From assembly GCA_011316305.1 (NCBI GenBank), contig SAUG01000028.1, forward strand, positions 1 to 64,000: a stretch of 64,000 bases of DNA. Reading direction: 5' to 3'. Made by a program: the position numbers and the translations under genes. Source of the stretch: Rusavskia elegans. Lineage: Eukaryota; Ascomycota; Lecanoromycetes; Teloschistales; Teloschistaceae. The notes under the pieces were generated by a model. That model was not told the origin of the DNA, did no database searches, and saw only the letters and a list, made by a program, of their open reading frames with translations. Below, piece after piece: positions 45,739-57,210 of the stretch (position 1 is its first letter; every line of letters begins with the position of its first letter).

Positions 45739-47409
45739 GGATTCTAGTCGGAAAGGATGGAGTTGGGTAAGAAAGGGGGATTTCCCGAGCATGGACGTCC
45801 ACATTTGCGAATCTGCAGCGCCATAGCACTATCTTAATTCTTTGAAACCGCGTAATCTTTTATTTGACGAACTCCTTCTTCGTTCTGTTATCGTTGACTT
45901 GACTCGTGGTAACGACCCCGTCTAGAAGCTACGCATGCGTTCCTTGTCCTCTACACGCGAGCCGACAGATTCTTTGATATCGAACAGGTACCTGGATTGT
46001 TAGTCGTAACCTCGACTCCAAGTCCTCAACGCAAGCCTTCAGAACCAAAATGCACACTACGACGGATGGCACTAGCATGCATCCATCCCTAAAAATCCTC
46101 CAACCCCAACCAAACCTCGATGCCACAAACATACCAAATCCAACCAATTCCCCAAATCGCATGGGTACTACTTGTAGACACACAGTCTCCAGATACTGCG
46201 ATTGGAAGACAGCTTTATCAGGAAAAGAAAGACGAGTAGCGACCCCGTTCCGTTCAATTGAGTCCGGTTCATTCCAGACCAGTCCAGTCCAGTCCCCTGA
46301 GTAGTCGATTTTGCATGTTTAACGGGTTTTATTCATCTGCTTCGAACATCCACTCCAGAATATACTCACTACTTCGAAATCGAAGCACCAATCACATCCA
46401 ATAAATCGTTATTCGTAGAGGAACCAAACCAACCAGCCAGTCGTTGCAAGACGAAGACATCATCCCAAACCCTGACCTATTGAATTAATAATTTACATAT
46501 CTCTCCCTCTCCCTTTGCCCGTCACAAGACTCATCGTATACATATTATATGATTTGCATATCACAACTCACAATTTTCACTCCCATTAGGGTAGGGCGTG
46601 CGTGCAAAGCCGGTTTCTACCGATGAAAGAATAGATTCTTGAGGATATCATATAGCTAGACGAATATCCCTGTAGAGTAGAGGCGTTGATACGTTAGAGT
46701 AATGGGATGATAATTGACGAGTATATATATATATATCATAAGCTAGCTAAAACAAGCCAAGGTAGGTGGAACCGGTAGCTGATAATTGCTCTGGAAGGTA
46801 GGTAGTGCGGAGGGAAATTGTATACTGGCAGATGAAAGGATGGACGGTGCGGAGGATGAAACGGTGAGCGAGGGTAGTATGTCGTCAGAGTACTTATACT
46901 TAGGGATGGGCTTGTTGCCAATTGCCAAGGGCTGTTGATGCGGATGTTTGGGATGGGACAGATTGCAAGGGGTGTTTGGGTTGCTTTTTGTGCGAGTTGA
47001 AAACGCGAGGAGGGGAGGAAGTGAAGTCGGAGGTTTTGGGGGTAAGAAAAGGGCCAGGTTCAGGATAAATGAAATCAATCAGTTGGTAATTTCTGCTCCA
47101 ACTGATGGGTTTGGCGTTGATTTGATTTCAGTCGACGGTAGCTGACTACCGTGTAGACCGAAAACTCCATCATTCTACATACGAGCAATGATAAGTTCGC
47201 GGTTTCCTTCCACTGGACTACAAGTACCGGTAGATTTCGCGGTCAGCATGCCTGCATACATCTGTCTCGGAAGCACAAATGAAAACGACAGCAGAGCATC
47301 TGAATAAAATGTGTGTCAGTCGAGGTCTCGAATGCCGAGCTTGCCAATGATAACTCCAAAGTCAAGCCGGATCGGGGTCAAGTGCCACCAAAGCGTCATG
47401 ACCAACCTT
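45739..47409. other. Intergenic, 1.7 kb
   Basis: Contains a short TA dinucleotide run near 46722-46736 and AT-rich stretches between 46330 and 46560. Open frames on the minus strand (45929-46183, 46743-47078) are compositionally biased and lack features. Nothing is supported. Confidence 0.4.
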
Positions 47410-49327
47410 TCAACAACAAGGATAAGTCGGGCAACGACCGGCATGTCCTTTGTTACCGCCATTGCGGACCGTCACATCGAATACAGTTGTGATATCACAG
47501 ACCGGTATACCGAAGAATCCCGGCGTCCGTATACCTGCTTGATAAGGATACTCGGCATTCTCACGCATGTCGGTGAATTGGGAATTCTCCGGCATCACAT
47601 AACCATTTTTGTTGCCGTTGAGTTGATACCCGACGAAGGAGCTATGTGCATTCGTCAGTAGAGCCCACGGAGCCCAAGGGATGGATGTAATCCACCTGAT
47701 TGTGATATCGTCCACCAGTACCCCTCCCCATTGCTTCCCATCGAGCTGGTCGGAACCTGGTAGAAGCTGTACAAAGGGGGTATTACAAAGGCCATTCCCG
47801 CCACGCGCGACAGGCTCTTTGGCACCGCAGTCGTGGGCATCTAGAAGCCAAAGCGTTGTATCCCCATACGCGGTCCTGACCTTCAGAGCGTTCTGCAACA
47901 TGTGAGTTGAGCGTTTGCCAGGTTATGGAACGAGGGGTTACAGACTTCATTGCTCAAGGTCCGAACGGCGCTTTCCCGGAGGAGCGTGGTCAAGGGATTC
48001 TCAACATTGCTTGCGCTCTGGAAGACAACCACTGGGTTGACGGCTGCACGCTCGCCCCAAGCCCTAGGGATCAGTTGACCATAGAGTACGTTTTCCATGA
48101 TGCCTTGTAGACTGAAGAGCCCTGTCTCGATTTCTGTTGAATACCAGTTGCCACCCTTGATATAGGTCCCAAGGTGGGTGATCGCGTCGTCGGAACCAGA
48201 GAACAGCTGCTTGACGTACGTCGATGTGACTTCGGCCCAGCCGTCGACAAGGACCCCGAGCACCCTGGTAAGATCATTGAGCGTAGCTACTGCTCCCTCC
48301 AATCTGTCGTCATCGTCAGTGTACCCCACTGACATGAGTAGAGGAAGCAAGGAATTCCAGTACTGACGTTGGCGATGCATCTTTGGCAAGGATCACGCTT
48401 GAGGTAACGGCTGCGTTTGCTGAATCCTTGGCCCAGGCATGATCGTCTCCTTTGTTCTTAAAGACTGGTGCGTCACGTAAGATTTTGTTCTATACTCCGG
48501 CACCAATGATTCCGTAGCTCATGGCGAATACATCGAGAAGTATCTTCAGGAGTTTCAGCGTGTCCGGTCCTTGGGGAGCGAACGTTTTGGAAAACTAGAT
48601 TTATCAACAACCCTTATCGAAAAGGAAATAGCTATTACATGGGATCTGCTTACCAGGCTTAGTTGAGCTTGCATTGAGCCACCTGCGTCGTGAATTGCAG
48701 TGTACAAATTGTCATAGAACTGCAAAACGTCAGTAAAAGTTTGTCAGTAAAAGTTGCTAACCAGAGGATAGACCGGACTGACCATATGAATATTTGCAAA
48801 TGCGGTCAATGCCATGCTTGCAGCGGGGATCTGCGCATCGCGGCACTTGACAACTGAAGAACAAAAGGTTTCTCGGATGCTTGCGCAATCCCATTGCTCT
48901 GGTCCTTGCCAGTACCACGAGATGGATGGTACGAAACCTGTGATGGATCCCAAGGGGTTTTCGCCGGAGTTTCGCAGTACTGTCCACCACCGTGTAACTT
49001 GAGTCCAGGCATCATCGCCGTATGCCGCTTTCCAACGATCCGTGGGCAATGCAAGCTCGTTCTTGACTGTAGGATCATCGCATGTGATGCAGGCGAACTT
49101 ACCTATGGCGGAGAGTCAGTATGGACATCTACGGTAGGTTGCTATGACTAACCATAGCCCGTGGCATTGCATTCCCTGTTGTAGTTTATACGTGGATAGA
49201 TGTCTCCCGACCTCTTCGATGGCTGGTGAACAGTTCGAAGGCTCCTTGGATTGAGTGATGGATGTGACAGGCTTGCTATCATGATTGCAAGACTGCAGAG
49301 AGTTGCAAGGATGAAAGATTTCTTCAT
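47410..49327 (-). pseudogene. Secreted protein resembling the C-terminal module of GH18/killer-toxin-like chitinases, disrupted
   Basis: ATG 49327 opens a signal peptide (SFILATLCSLAIMIASLS). Exons 49327-49153, 49102-48783, 48719-48654, 48594-48368 and 48303 onward read as one protein with standard introns. It has the features of the long region that follows the catalytic domain in many fungal killer-toxin-type chitinases (WTVLRNSGENPLGSITG, LTAFANIHM, VLVDGWAEV). Two breaks are seen: an in-frame TAG at 48492-48490, and a frame change near 47892 between the exon-5 frame and the C-terminal part. The C-terminal part (LWLLDAHDCG, NGNKNGYVMPENSQF, GIRTPGFFGIPVCD) contains an intron at 47642-47695. 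No LysM or GH18 catalytic domain is present. Family link is from pattern memory; the breaks are seen directly. Confidence 0.7.
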
Positions 49328-51204
49328 GCCTACCGCCTCTGACACGTTGTGGCAATGAAGCGGTTTTTGTTTGAGAAGAACGCCGCGAAGAAAATGCTAT
49401 GGTGATGAATTGAAGCGAATGTGATCCATGGTGTCCTACATAGACCTCATCATAACTGAGATGTCGTTACAGCATAGTGGCACAGTACACAAGCATACCA
49501 CCAGTGCTTCCTTGGTTCCCACCAACACAAATCATCTGCACTGAGACGTGACCTCCTGAAGCTAGTCGTCATGATAATAGGGCAGTTTCTTTTGTCCAAC
49601 ATCAGGAAAGACTCATGGCCTCATAGAAAAGGTTCGGCAATGACAATTACTCGACAACGGCAGAGCCTAAAGGCTTAGCTTGCTCATCTTGAGTTTGAGA
49701 ATAGCCAGTACGGCGGGAGAGAACCGCAATTACAGTCGAATGACATGGCAGACGGAGCCTAGTAACGACGCTACGAAGAAAGAGTTGGTGTTCCGCCGAT
49801 AAGTGCAGGCACAAGGGGGCGTGCAGACAGCATTAGAAAATCATTGGAAGAGCCCTTGATAGTTTGAGTTGTGATATCAGAGGCACATGAAACAGACGAA
49901 GGAAGTTCTAATGCAGAAACGTAGTAAGTCAAGGATAAGGAAGGATCCTACCTCACCTACCAAGGGGGTGCGTCTATAGGGCTGAGCCTCTGTCAGCCTG
50001 AATGGGCCTGCTCGGCTTGGCAACCTCGTGCTCGTTCGTCGACGGTGATTCGACGATTGAACGAAACATTTCCTTCCTGACCAACTGGCATCAAACGATA
50101 AATGAGCCTTCGTCCGTGTGGGGCCATTTGCCGTCTCAATTCCAGTGGCCAGCCTGTGGTCAATAGACACCAACGCGACAGGCACCAGTATTGCAAGGCA
50201 TATCATGGCGATGGGACTGTATTTGTGACCGAGGTAGACAGCCGCTGTAATAGCTTGCAACAAAAGTCTCGTTGCGCCTCACCTCAGCAACTTCAGCAAA
50301 GGGTTGCCATCTCGAGCGTCCTTTTGAGCTTCTTCCTTCTCGGCCTGAACATCTGTGTGATCTGTGTAGGCAGCTTGAAGAGCGCATGCCATACGGTTGC
50401 ATGATTTTTTATATCTTTGACGACGCATTTAAGCAGTATGATAAGGCGAGGACCCAAAAAGTGTAGGTGCATGGGCTTCGTGTCGACCAGTAAGTATACA
50501 ATTAGCCCTGCTGTCGAAGCCATGGCCTAAGAATGTTTCCTAGGAAGCATGGATTCCTCAAGCGTGGGTTGCTGTTAGTGTTCAGAATATTCACCAATTC
50601 GCCTGTGCCGCAGCAGGAACTTTTTCTTGTAAGGGTTTATGTTATGGAGTACGGTCGATTCTTTGCTCGGGTGTTGGACAGTTGATTCGAATCAAGGCTA
50701 GATACATAGACGTCATTGCATGTCGTAGATGAACTCCATCTGGCTATTCTCTCCGTAGACGTCGTCGAGGTTTCCATGTTATTGTTTACAGCAGAGAAAA
50801 TGATCTTTACTCGAACAGCTGTAAGCATAAGAGACAGTCGAAGGATCGTAGAGTGGCCCAACTTACCGACTCTGTAATCGCCATGTGATTATTAGCAGCA
50901 AGACGCCCACGCGGCGATGCAACTTACGAAATGCGAAATGCCAGAAAGGCGGCCTCGAGAGATAATAGTAGTACCTTAGTATCCGGCACGACATACAGTG
51001 CAGCTGATGACAAGAGGCTATAGTGAATATCAACTACCTTACCTTCCCAGAGCCACAAGGCAGGTCGTCGAAGTCGTCCAGCCGATTTTAAATGAGGATG
51101 ACGTGATTGAATTGCACAATTAAACCTCAGACGCGCGGCGGAACGCGGGTATATTCAATCGCTACCCGAAGGTCGCCGAGATCTTGACGTGTTACGGTAC
51201 GGGG
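49328..51204. other. Intergenic, 1.9 kb
   Basis: Promoters of two divergent genes. Minus-strand open frames at 50263-49877 and 50523-50293 contain hydrophobic stretches but could not be joined into a believable gene with normal introns. No RNA gene or repeat is supported. Confidence 0.4.
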
Positions 51205-52993
51205 ATGCTGTCGACTTGCCTAAGGCGAGAATCAATACATCTCGCACGCTGTAGCTCTCTGGTCAAACCCTTGCCCTCAGGCTTCCGGCGGACCATGTCC
51301 ACTACACCAGTCCCAGGCGAGCAGTTTCGCCCTGCAAGTCGAGTTGCGGGTCAAAAACAGGATGTCTGGTGGGTTATCACAGCAGAATACGAATCTTGAG
51401 CCCAACTAATGGCTAGAGTAAGGTCTATCATCAATGAAGCCGCAACAAACTCCCCGACACAGCCGATAATAAACATGGGCCAGGGGTTTTTGTGAGTATG
51501 AGGCTCCCTTATTTCCAGCTGCTGGACCCACACGACTCATACACCCAGTGGCTACAATCCACCGAAATTCATCACCGATGCGGCAAAGGATGCTCTCGAT
51601 AAGGTCGATTGCAACCAATATTCCCCCACGAAGGTCGGCCTACAAGCCCTGTCCAAATGGAAGACACAGGCTTAGGGGATGACAGGGTCGACCGCGGCTA
51701 AAGAAAGCAATCGCTAAAGCCTACTCGCCTTTGTTTGGCCGCGACATAAATCCAGAAACGGAGGTCACCATCACCACCGGAGCCAACGAAGGCATGCTTA
51801 GCGCATTTATGGGCTTCATCGAGCCAGGCGACGAAGTCGTTATATTCGAGCCATTTTTCGATCAGTACGACATAAGGCTGCCATATTAGAACGAGACTGC
51901 TCACTGACCCTAAAGGTACATCTCCAACATCGAAATGGCTGGCGGCGTCATCCGCTACGTTCCACTCCAACCGCCCAAGAACGGGGGCACGGAAGTATCG
52001 TCAGCGGGCGATTGGACTGTAGACATGGCAGCAGTTGAGAAAGTCTTGAGCTCCAAATCTAAAATGCTTGTCCTCAACACTCCGTATTTGTCTCCTCTCC
52101 CGTGCTACCCATAAATGTACTAAGATGAGCCCAGGCACAACCCCGTTGGCAAAATCTTCTCCAAATCCGAATTACAAGCAATTGGCGACCTTTGCGTCAA
52201 ACACAACCTCATCATCCTCTCTGACGAGGTACCACCCATTCCCCCCCTTTCCCTTCTCATACTCCATCTGTACCAGTCCATTAATCTCAACCGACCCCGA
52301 CTTCAGGTTTACGATCGTCTCCCTTTCACCCCCTTCACCCGCATCGCAACCCTCTCCCCCGCCATCGCCGCCCGAACTCTCACCGTCGGTTCCGCAGGCA
52401 AGAACTTCTACTGCACCGGCTGGCGCGTCGGCTACCTTATCGGCCCGGCAAATCTGATCCACTACGTCGCCGCCGCACATACGCGCATCTGCTTCTCCAG
52501 CGTTTCCCCTCTGCAAGAGGCTGCGGCGGTGGGATTTGAGAAGGCGGAAGAGTTGGGGTTTTGGGAACAGAGTAGAAAAGAAATGATGGGGAAGGTCGAA
52601 AGGTTCTGTGCCGTGTTTGACGAATTGGGCTTGCCTGTACGTTTCCTTTCGTCTGTCTTTTTTCTTTCGGGTGGAACAATGACTGTACTGATGACGTTGG
52701 AATAGTACTCGAAGCCAGAAGGAGGTTATTTCGTCCTGGCAAACTTCGCTCGCGTCAATTTGCCCAAAGATTATGAATTCCCGCCGCAGGTTGCTGACCG
52801 CCCGCGGGATTACAAGCTCGCCTGGTTCCTGATCATGGAGCTGGGCCTTGCAGCTATCCCGCCGACAGAGTTTTATACCAAGGAGAATATGTGGATGGCG
52901 GAAGATTGGTTGCGGTTCGCGGTCTGTAAGGAGGATGATGTGTTGGAGGGGGCGAAGGAGAGGTTGAGGGGTTTGAGGAAGTATATGTCGTAG
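51205..52993 (+). CDS. bna3: Kynurenine--oxoglutarate aminotransferase (Bna3-type)
   Basis: PLP-dependent class I aminotransferase that converts kynurenine to kynurenic acid. Exons are 51205-51368, 51423-51491, 51549-51633, 51686-51864, 51916-52083, 52135-52228, 52307-52636 and 52706-52993, totalling 458 aa. Family marks are INMGQGFFGYNPPKF, QYSPTKGRPRLKKAIA, TTGANEGMLSA, EPFFDQYISNIEM, NTPHNPVGKIF, ILSDEVYDR, the PLP Lys in VGSAGKNFY (K285) and EDWLRFAVCK near the end. Two in-frame starts exist. ATG 51205 adds an Arg-rich, acid-poor N-terminus (LRRESIHLARCSSL) like a mitochondrial presequence. ATG 51295 gives a 428-aa cytosolic form beginning with the family's usual N-terminus. Convergent with the bromodomain gene 220 bp downstream. 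Confidence 0.95.
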
Positions 52994-53213
52994 ACGTGAA
53001 GGGAAGGGAGCCGGATAGCTGATAGACGAAGCATGAACAGATGATATGACCTAAGAAAAGATGAAATGATTGAAATATAGTTGCATGATTAGCAGTAATA
53101 GATCGACCTGACATTGTGTTATGGCACCACAAGTAACAGTACTTCTGGCCTCCGACTAGTCCAATGACAAGGTAGACCCGTGGTCTAACAACACTACACT
53201 TTTCTCCCAGATT

Positions 53214-56201
53214 TCACCTCCGTCTCCTCTTTACCGACCTTTCCTCAACTTCCTCTTCTCCTACAGCAAGACCACTCTCCTCCCCTGCCAATTCATCCGC
53301 GTCCTCTTCCTCCCCTTCTCCTCCTCTCGTTTTACCCAGCTTACCCGATCCAGTGAGTATCGCGGCCTCCTCAGCCGCTCTTTCAGCAGCTCTCCAATGC
53401 CCAACGACTCGTTCGACATCCTCAAACATTTCTCTCGCATCTTTCACCACACCTCCTTCTTCCTCCGATACATCACCACCACCTTCATCCCCATCATCTT
53501 CATCCACCCCTTCGTCAAGATGTACCGGAATATGCCGTTCCTGTACCTTGGCCCTCGTACGATACGCCGGTCCTAGCGCCCTCTTCGGATCAGGGTTGAA
53601 CATCACGGCATTTGCGAATACACGCATGACTTCTTTCTCCAATTGTGCGCTATTGACGATGCCTTTCGGGGGCATGAAATCTTCGTTTTTCTTAACCCAG
53701 ACTCTGGCATCGCCTTCGCCTGCGCCGGCAAGGGAAATAATGTCTTTGCTATCACCATTTTCATCACGCTCTTGCTCGACGAAAGCCGTCAATGCTCTGT
53801 TGCCAATCGTAATGGCTTGCTTGATACTTTTCAGATCCTGGGATCGGTAAATGAGGGATGGATAACCTGGTGCTTCGCGCTGGGTAAGGGGTTTAGCGAA
53901 GATGGAGGCAAGCTTGTGGGCGGAGATGTCGTTCATAAGGGTTGCGGATGTGCGAGGAAAGTTTCGAGAAGCAAGGATATGCGTTGCGGACAAGTCTTCT
54001 CTTTGCTTTTCCAACTCGGAACGCACCATAGGTCTACTGTCTTTTTCCGACATGTCCGGAGTCCGTTTTCGTTTGGTACTTATCCGTGTGGTTTCAGTCG
54101 TTGCCTCCAGGCCTCGAAGTGTTCCACGACGGCGGCGAGTGGACTTGCGGCTGCCATCATCGGTGGGTGCTGATGGAGGGATGGAAGCGGAAGAGTCACG
54201 AGCAGGGGTGGCGGGAGGTTCTGGCTTGATTGTTGGGCGGTTGCCGGCTGACGTAGTCGCCCCAAGGGACAATTCGTCTACACCAGAGGCAAGGGATGGG
54301 CTGCGTGAGCGAGCCGGTAGAGCCGAGGAAGCAATACTGGCTGCACGGCCACCGCGGACTCTGTTAGAAGAACCACGCGGACGGCCTCTGCCACGCTTGA
54401 GTGTGGAAGAATGACTGAGTGGTGATGGGAGGTCCTCCGTGGCTAAAGATAGAAGATTTTGAGCTGTTTTCCTTCTACTTTGAGTTTGTATAGGTTCAGG
54501 TACGGGTGATGGAGCTTTCTCGCTGATAGGACTAATCTCGTCTGGACCTGGTGGGATAGGAGACTTCGGCGATGCATCTCCGGGCCGCCTATCGACTTTC
54601 TTCCACTTCGTAGATGACACTGAGGTGTTGATCGGCGATAGCTTTGGCTTTCTGCGAGACTCTGAGGCGTAGACTGGAGTTTGCGGTGCAAAAGGTCGGG
54701 TGGATGGGTATTGGGCGTAGGGAGCGGCCATGTGTCCATGTTGCGGGTGGTAGGGGGCTGCCTTGCCGTAAGGTGAATACTGGGGATATGTCTGAGCCGG
54801 CGAGTGATATGGCTGTCGAGGAGGATATTGCGGTTGTTGTCCTGGATGATGGGTCGAATGCTGGTAGGGAGCGACGTGCGAATGACTCTGAGGTTGATAA
54901 GGTGGTAATGTACCGGGATGGTATGGCGCATAGGCATTTTGATAAGGTGATCGGTTGTCGTATTGGGGATATTGATAGGACTTGTGCGCGTGAATCGGGG
55001 GAAGGGGAAGCTGTACAGAATGTTGAGAACCGTTGGGAGCATGAGATGGACGTGGAGATGGCATTGCATTTGGTCTGTATTGATTACCCGAAATGTCGGC
55101 CAGAGGATCTAATGGTCCAGAGGCAGAAGAATTTGACCGCAACATGCCTGGCGGAGGCGGAAGGATTATTGGCGAACCAGAAGAGCGTTCTGGATGCGGT
55201 CGAGGCGTCTGGTGGGGACGCGTGTTAGGTGAAGGGGCGATGTTTGCTGGCTGAGACGACGGTCGGCGATTAAGGTCAGGCGAAGGAGAAGTGATACCGT
55301 AACCTTGATTGGGGTGATGGGGCGGTGGAAGGAACGGTACTCCATTTTCAGCAGATGTGGGTTGTGATGGAGGCTTATGGGTATTGGATGGAACGTGATG
55401 CGGAACGTAGAGAGGTTGCCGCTGCCCCTTGGGTGATGTGGTGGCTGGAGTGGCTGTATTTTGGGGTATGCTTCCGGTGGTTTTTGGTATGATGGAGCCA
55501 GCATCACCATTGGCATACGGAACATTTTGCGGCTGCGTCTCAACAGTGGAAGCAATTGGCGGCGATGCTTTAGACACGTCCTTTCCGTAGAGAGGCGGCG
55601 CATGGATTGAAGGTTGTCCATTCATCGTCTTCGGCGTATTATAAGCAGGATCTGGCTCATCTTGAAGTAGTGTCTGTATCGACGATATGCTTTTTGAACC
55701 CCTTCTAGAATGTGCTTCCTGAGACTGTAGGCGAGCATCCCATTCGCCACGTTCGATCTCCTGAATGTCCTTCCTCAGAGCTTGATATTTGCGTTCTTCA
55801 TCTTCTATAGCCTTGATGGCGGATTCCCTGTGCGAATCATATACATGAGTGGCCAGCTGGGGAATAAGGTGCCTGTAGTGCCAAGCTTCTTCCATTGTTT
55901 CTAACGGTGGACTTGACAGCTTCGTCTTGCGAGCATCGTTCTCGTCGTCCTGATCAGGATCGGGACGATTATCTCTTTGTGACTCCGACTTTGCCTCCTC
56001 TTTTAGTAGCCTCAAGTACAATAATTCCAATGACTTCGGTTCAAAGCGTTCGATGTTGGGGGTTCCGTTCTGGCAGCTGGTGTCGCGAGCTTTCAAGGAT
56101 TCCGATACGGGTCCGAATGGTGCCGTGCCTGGTTCGGATATTTGGAGGCCCTGAAGAAGGAGTAGGGTCTCGAGTGGACCAAGAGGTCCGGTCGAAGACA
56201 T
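53214..56201 (-). CDS. Bromodomain protein, Brd8/Bdc1-like (probable NuA4 subunit)
   Basis: A single-exon frame of 995 aa. The N-terminal 160 residues are conserved-looking, with LELLYLRLLKEEAK, EEAWHYRHLIPQLATHVYDS and a coiled coil (AIEDEERKYQALRKDIQEIE). A long disordered Pro/Gln/His/Tyr-rich middle follows (about 170-560), then Lys/Arg/Ser-rich linkers with AT-hook-like GRGRPRG. A bromodomain lies near residues 756-900; its BC-loop acetyl-lysine-binding Asn falls in NAVMFNPD and it carries an insert between helices. The tail is acidic (DEGVDEDDGDEGGGD) and ends in KRRRR. The layout matches human BRD8 and fission yeast Bdc1, NuA4 histone-acetyltransferase subunits; that role is inferred. 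No intron is needed over 3 kb, unlike most genes here. Confidence 0.85.
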   Translation of the reverse strand: MSSTGPLGPLETLLLLQGLQISEPGTAPFGPVSESLKARDTSCQNGTPNIERFEPKSLELLYLRLLKEEAKSESQRDNRPDPDQDDENDARKTKLSSPPLETMEEAWHYRHLIPQLATHVYDSHRESAIKAIEDEERKYQALRKDIQEIERGEWDARLQSQEAHSRRGSKSISSIQTLLQDEPDPAYNTPKTMNGQPSIHAPPLYGKDVSKASPPIASTVETQPQNVPYANGDAGSIIPKTTGSIPQNTATPATTSPKGQRQPLYVPHHVPSNTHKPPSQPTSAENGVPFLPPPHHPNQGYGITSPSPDLNRRPSSQPANIAPSPNTRPHQTPRPHPERSSGSPIILPPPPGMLRSNSSASGPLDPLADISGNQYRPNAMPSPRPSHAPNGSQHSVQLPLPPIHAHKSYQYPQYDNRSPYQNAYAPYHPGTLPPYQPQSHSHVAPYQHSTHHPGQQPQYPPRQPYHSPAQTYPQYSPYGKAAPYHPQHGHMAAPYAQYPSTRPFAPQTPVYASESRRKPKLSPINTSVSSTKWKKVDRRPGDASPKSPIPPGPDEISPISEKAPSPVPEPIQTQSRRKTAQNLLSLATEDLPSPLSHSSTLKRGRGRPRGSSNRVRGGRAASIASSALPARSRSPSLASGVDELSLGATTSAGNRPTIKPEPPATPARDSSASIPPSAPTDDGSRKSTRRRRGTLRGLEATTETTRISTKRKRTPDMSEKDSRPMVRSELEKQREDLSATHILASRNFPRTSATLMNDISAHKLASIFAKPLTQREAPGYPSLIYRSQDLKSIKQAITIGNRALTAFVEQERDENGDSKDIISLAGAGEGDARVWVKKNEDFMPPKGIVNSAQLEKEVMRVFANAVMFNPDPKRALGPAYRTRAKVQERHIPVHLDEGVDEDDGDEGGGDVSEEEGGVVKDAREMFEDVERVVGHWRAAERAAEEAAILTGSGKLGKTRGGEGEEEDADELAGEESGLAVGEEEVEERSVKRRRR

Positions 56202-56621
56202 GCTCCATTGTTGACGAGATGGACTTTCGCGTAAGGTTCGCCGTCCTGTTAGACTTGGAATGGGAGCCAGTTTGAGCGACCAGTAGACTTGGCGCCTATT
56301 CGCAGCAAAGTCCTTCGGTGATGTCGTTGTTCGACCACGGGGACTGAAGATCTTATGTCATGGGTTGAGGTCAAATTCTCAAGATCCAATCGAGCTTAGC
56401 ATTCGCCAACAGTCAAAGCATCCGCGATATCCGCGCCAAGCGCCGGCACCTCCCCAGATTTCGGCTCGACCAACACCCCGTTTCATCGTTCATGGCTTGA
56501 ATTTTGACAATACAAGCTGCTGAGGGTACTGTCATGCCAGTCCGCTACTCTTCCTCCAACATATCTTGAAAACTTTAATTACTCGAGTCTGCTAGTCTAA
56601 CGAAGCAGCTCATTGAACATC
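56202..56621. other. Divergent promoter region
   Basis: 420 bp between the divergent bromodomain gene and the small coiled-coil gene, probably a shared bidirectional promoter. No motif was called. Confidence 0.45.
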
Positions 56622-57210
56622 ATGTCAACAAACGAGCGAGAGTCCGGGCCGCCTGAAATTCGATCGTACACATTGCCAATTCAATTTGGTGATCTCTACT
56701 GATGGCTTAGACCCAGCTCCACTTCGCGGACGTTTTCTGCCGATCTCAATGATGCGTTCTCCATGGACAAGAACCTCGATGGCCTGGCCCAGTCCGTGGA
56801 ACGAAAGTACGTTGCGTGATAGGCGGATGCTATGTCTGACCTTTTGAGTTGATTGTGCTAGGAAGCAAGAGGTTTCTTCCGAGATACAGGAGCTGGAAGC
56901 CTTGGAGACAAAGTTGAAAGAAACCGAGGAAAAACTCAAGGAAAAACAGGCCAGTCCTGCGGCAAACAGAGTCAGTGACAATGGCATCCAACAGCAGGCG
57001 CCTCCGCCAGCCTACCGCGCCCAAGCTCAGGAAAACTCTGCGGTCTCGGGCCCAGCCACCGTGGACGAAGGGATGGGGAGCTCGGTCGATCAAGCGCCAT
57101 CCGCAAGTACAATGTCATACTGGAGGCCTCCGATGCCTGGCGCTCTTCCAGAAACACCAGATGAATCACGGCAGAATAGCTACCTCGGTGGCCGCCAAGG
57201 TGGCTCATAG
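56622..57210 (+). CDS. Small coiled-coil protein, unknown function
   Basis: Exons 56622-56665, 56711-56806 and 56862-57210 join to 162 aa; introns are 45 and 55 nt, the second ending GTGCTAG. Residues 30-75 form a strongly charged coiled coil (KKQEVSSEIQELEALETKLK then ETEEKLKEKQ). The rest is Pro/Ser/Gln-rich and disordered, with a PPPAYRAQ element, which resembles a PPxY-type WW-domain ligand (PPPAY), and a C-terminal SYWRPPMPGALPETP segment. No signal or membrane segment. Short proteins with this layout occur in other filamentous fungi to my recollection, but I cannot name a family. It shares a 420-bp divergent promoter with the bromodomain gene. Confidence 0.7.

Noticed and set aside
48456..48494. 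39-nt GTATAG...TTTAAG intron that would remove the TAG in the GH18-associated gene
   Set aside because: It is shorter than any other intron here and would delete residues that look coding; kept as an unlikely alternative.
49877..50523. Minus-strand frames with hydrophobic stretches that might form a membrane protein gene
   Set aside because: Joining them needs an intron of about 38 nt and leaves stops; no coherent protein resulted.
50680..50700. T-loop-like ttcgaatc that might mark a tRNA gene
   Set aside because: The flanking bases do not form a five-pair T stem, and no acceptor or anticodon arm was found around it.
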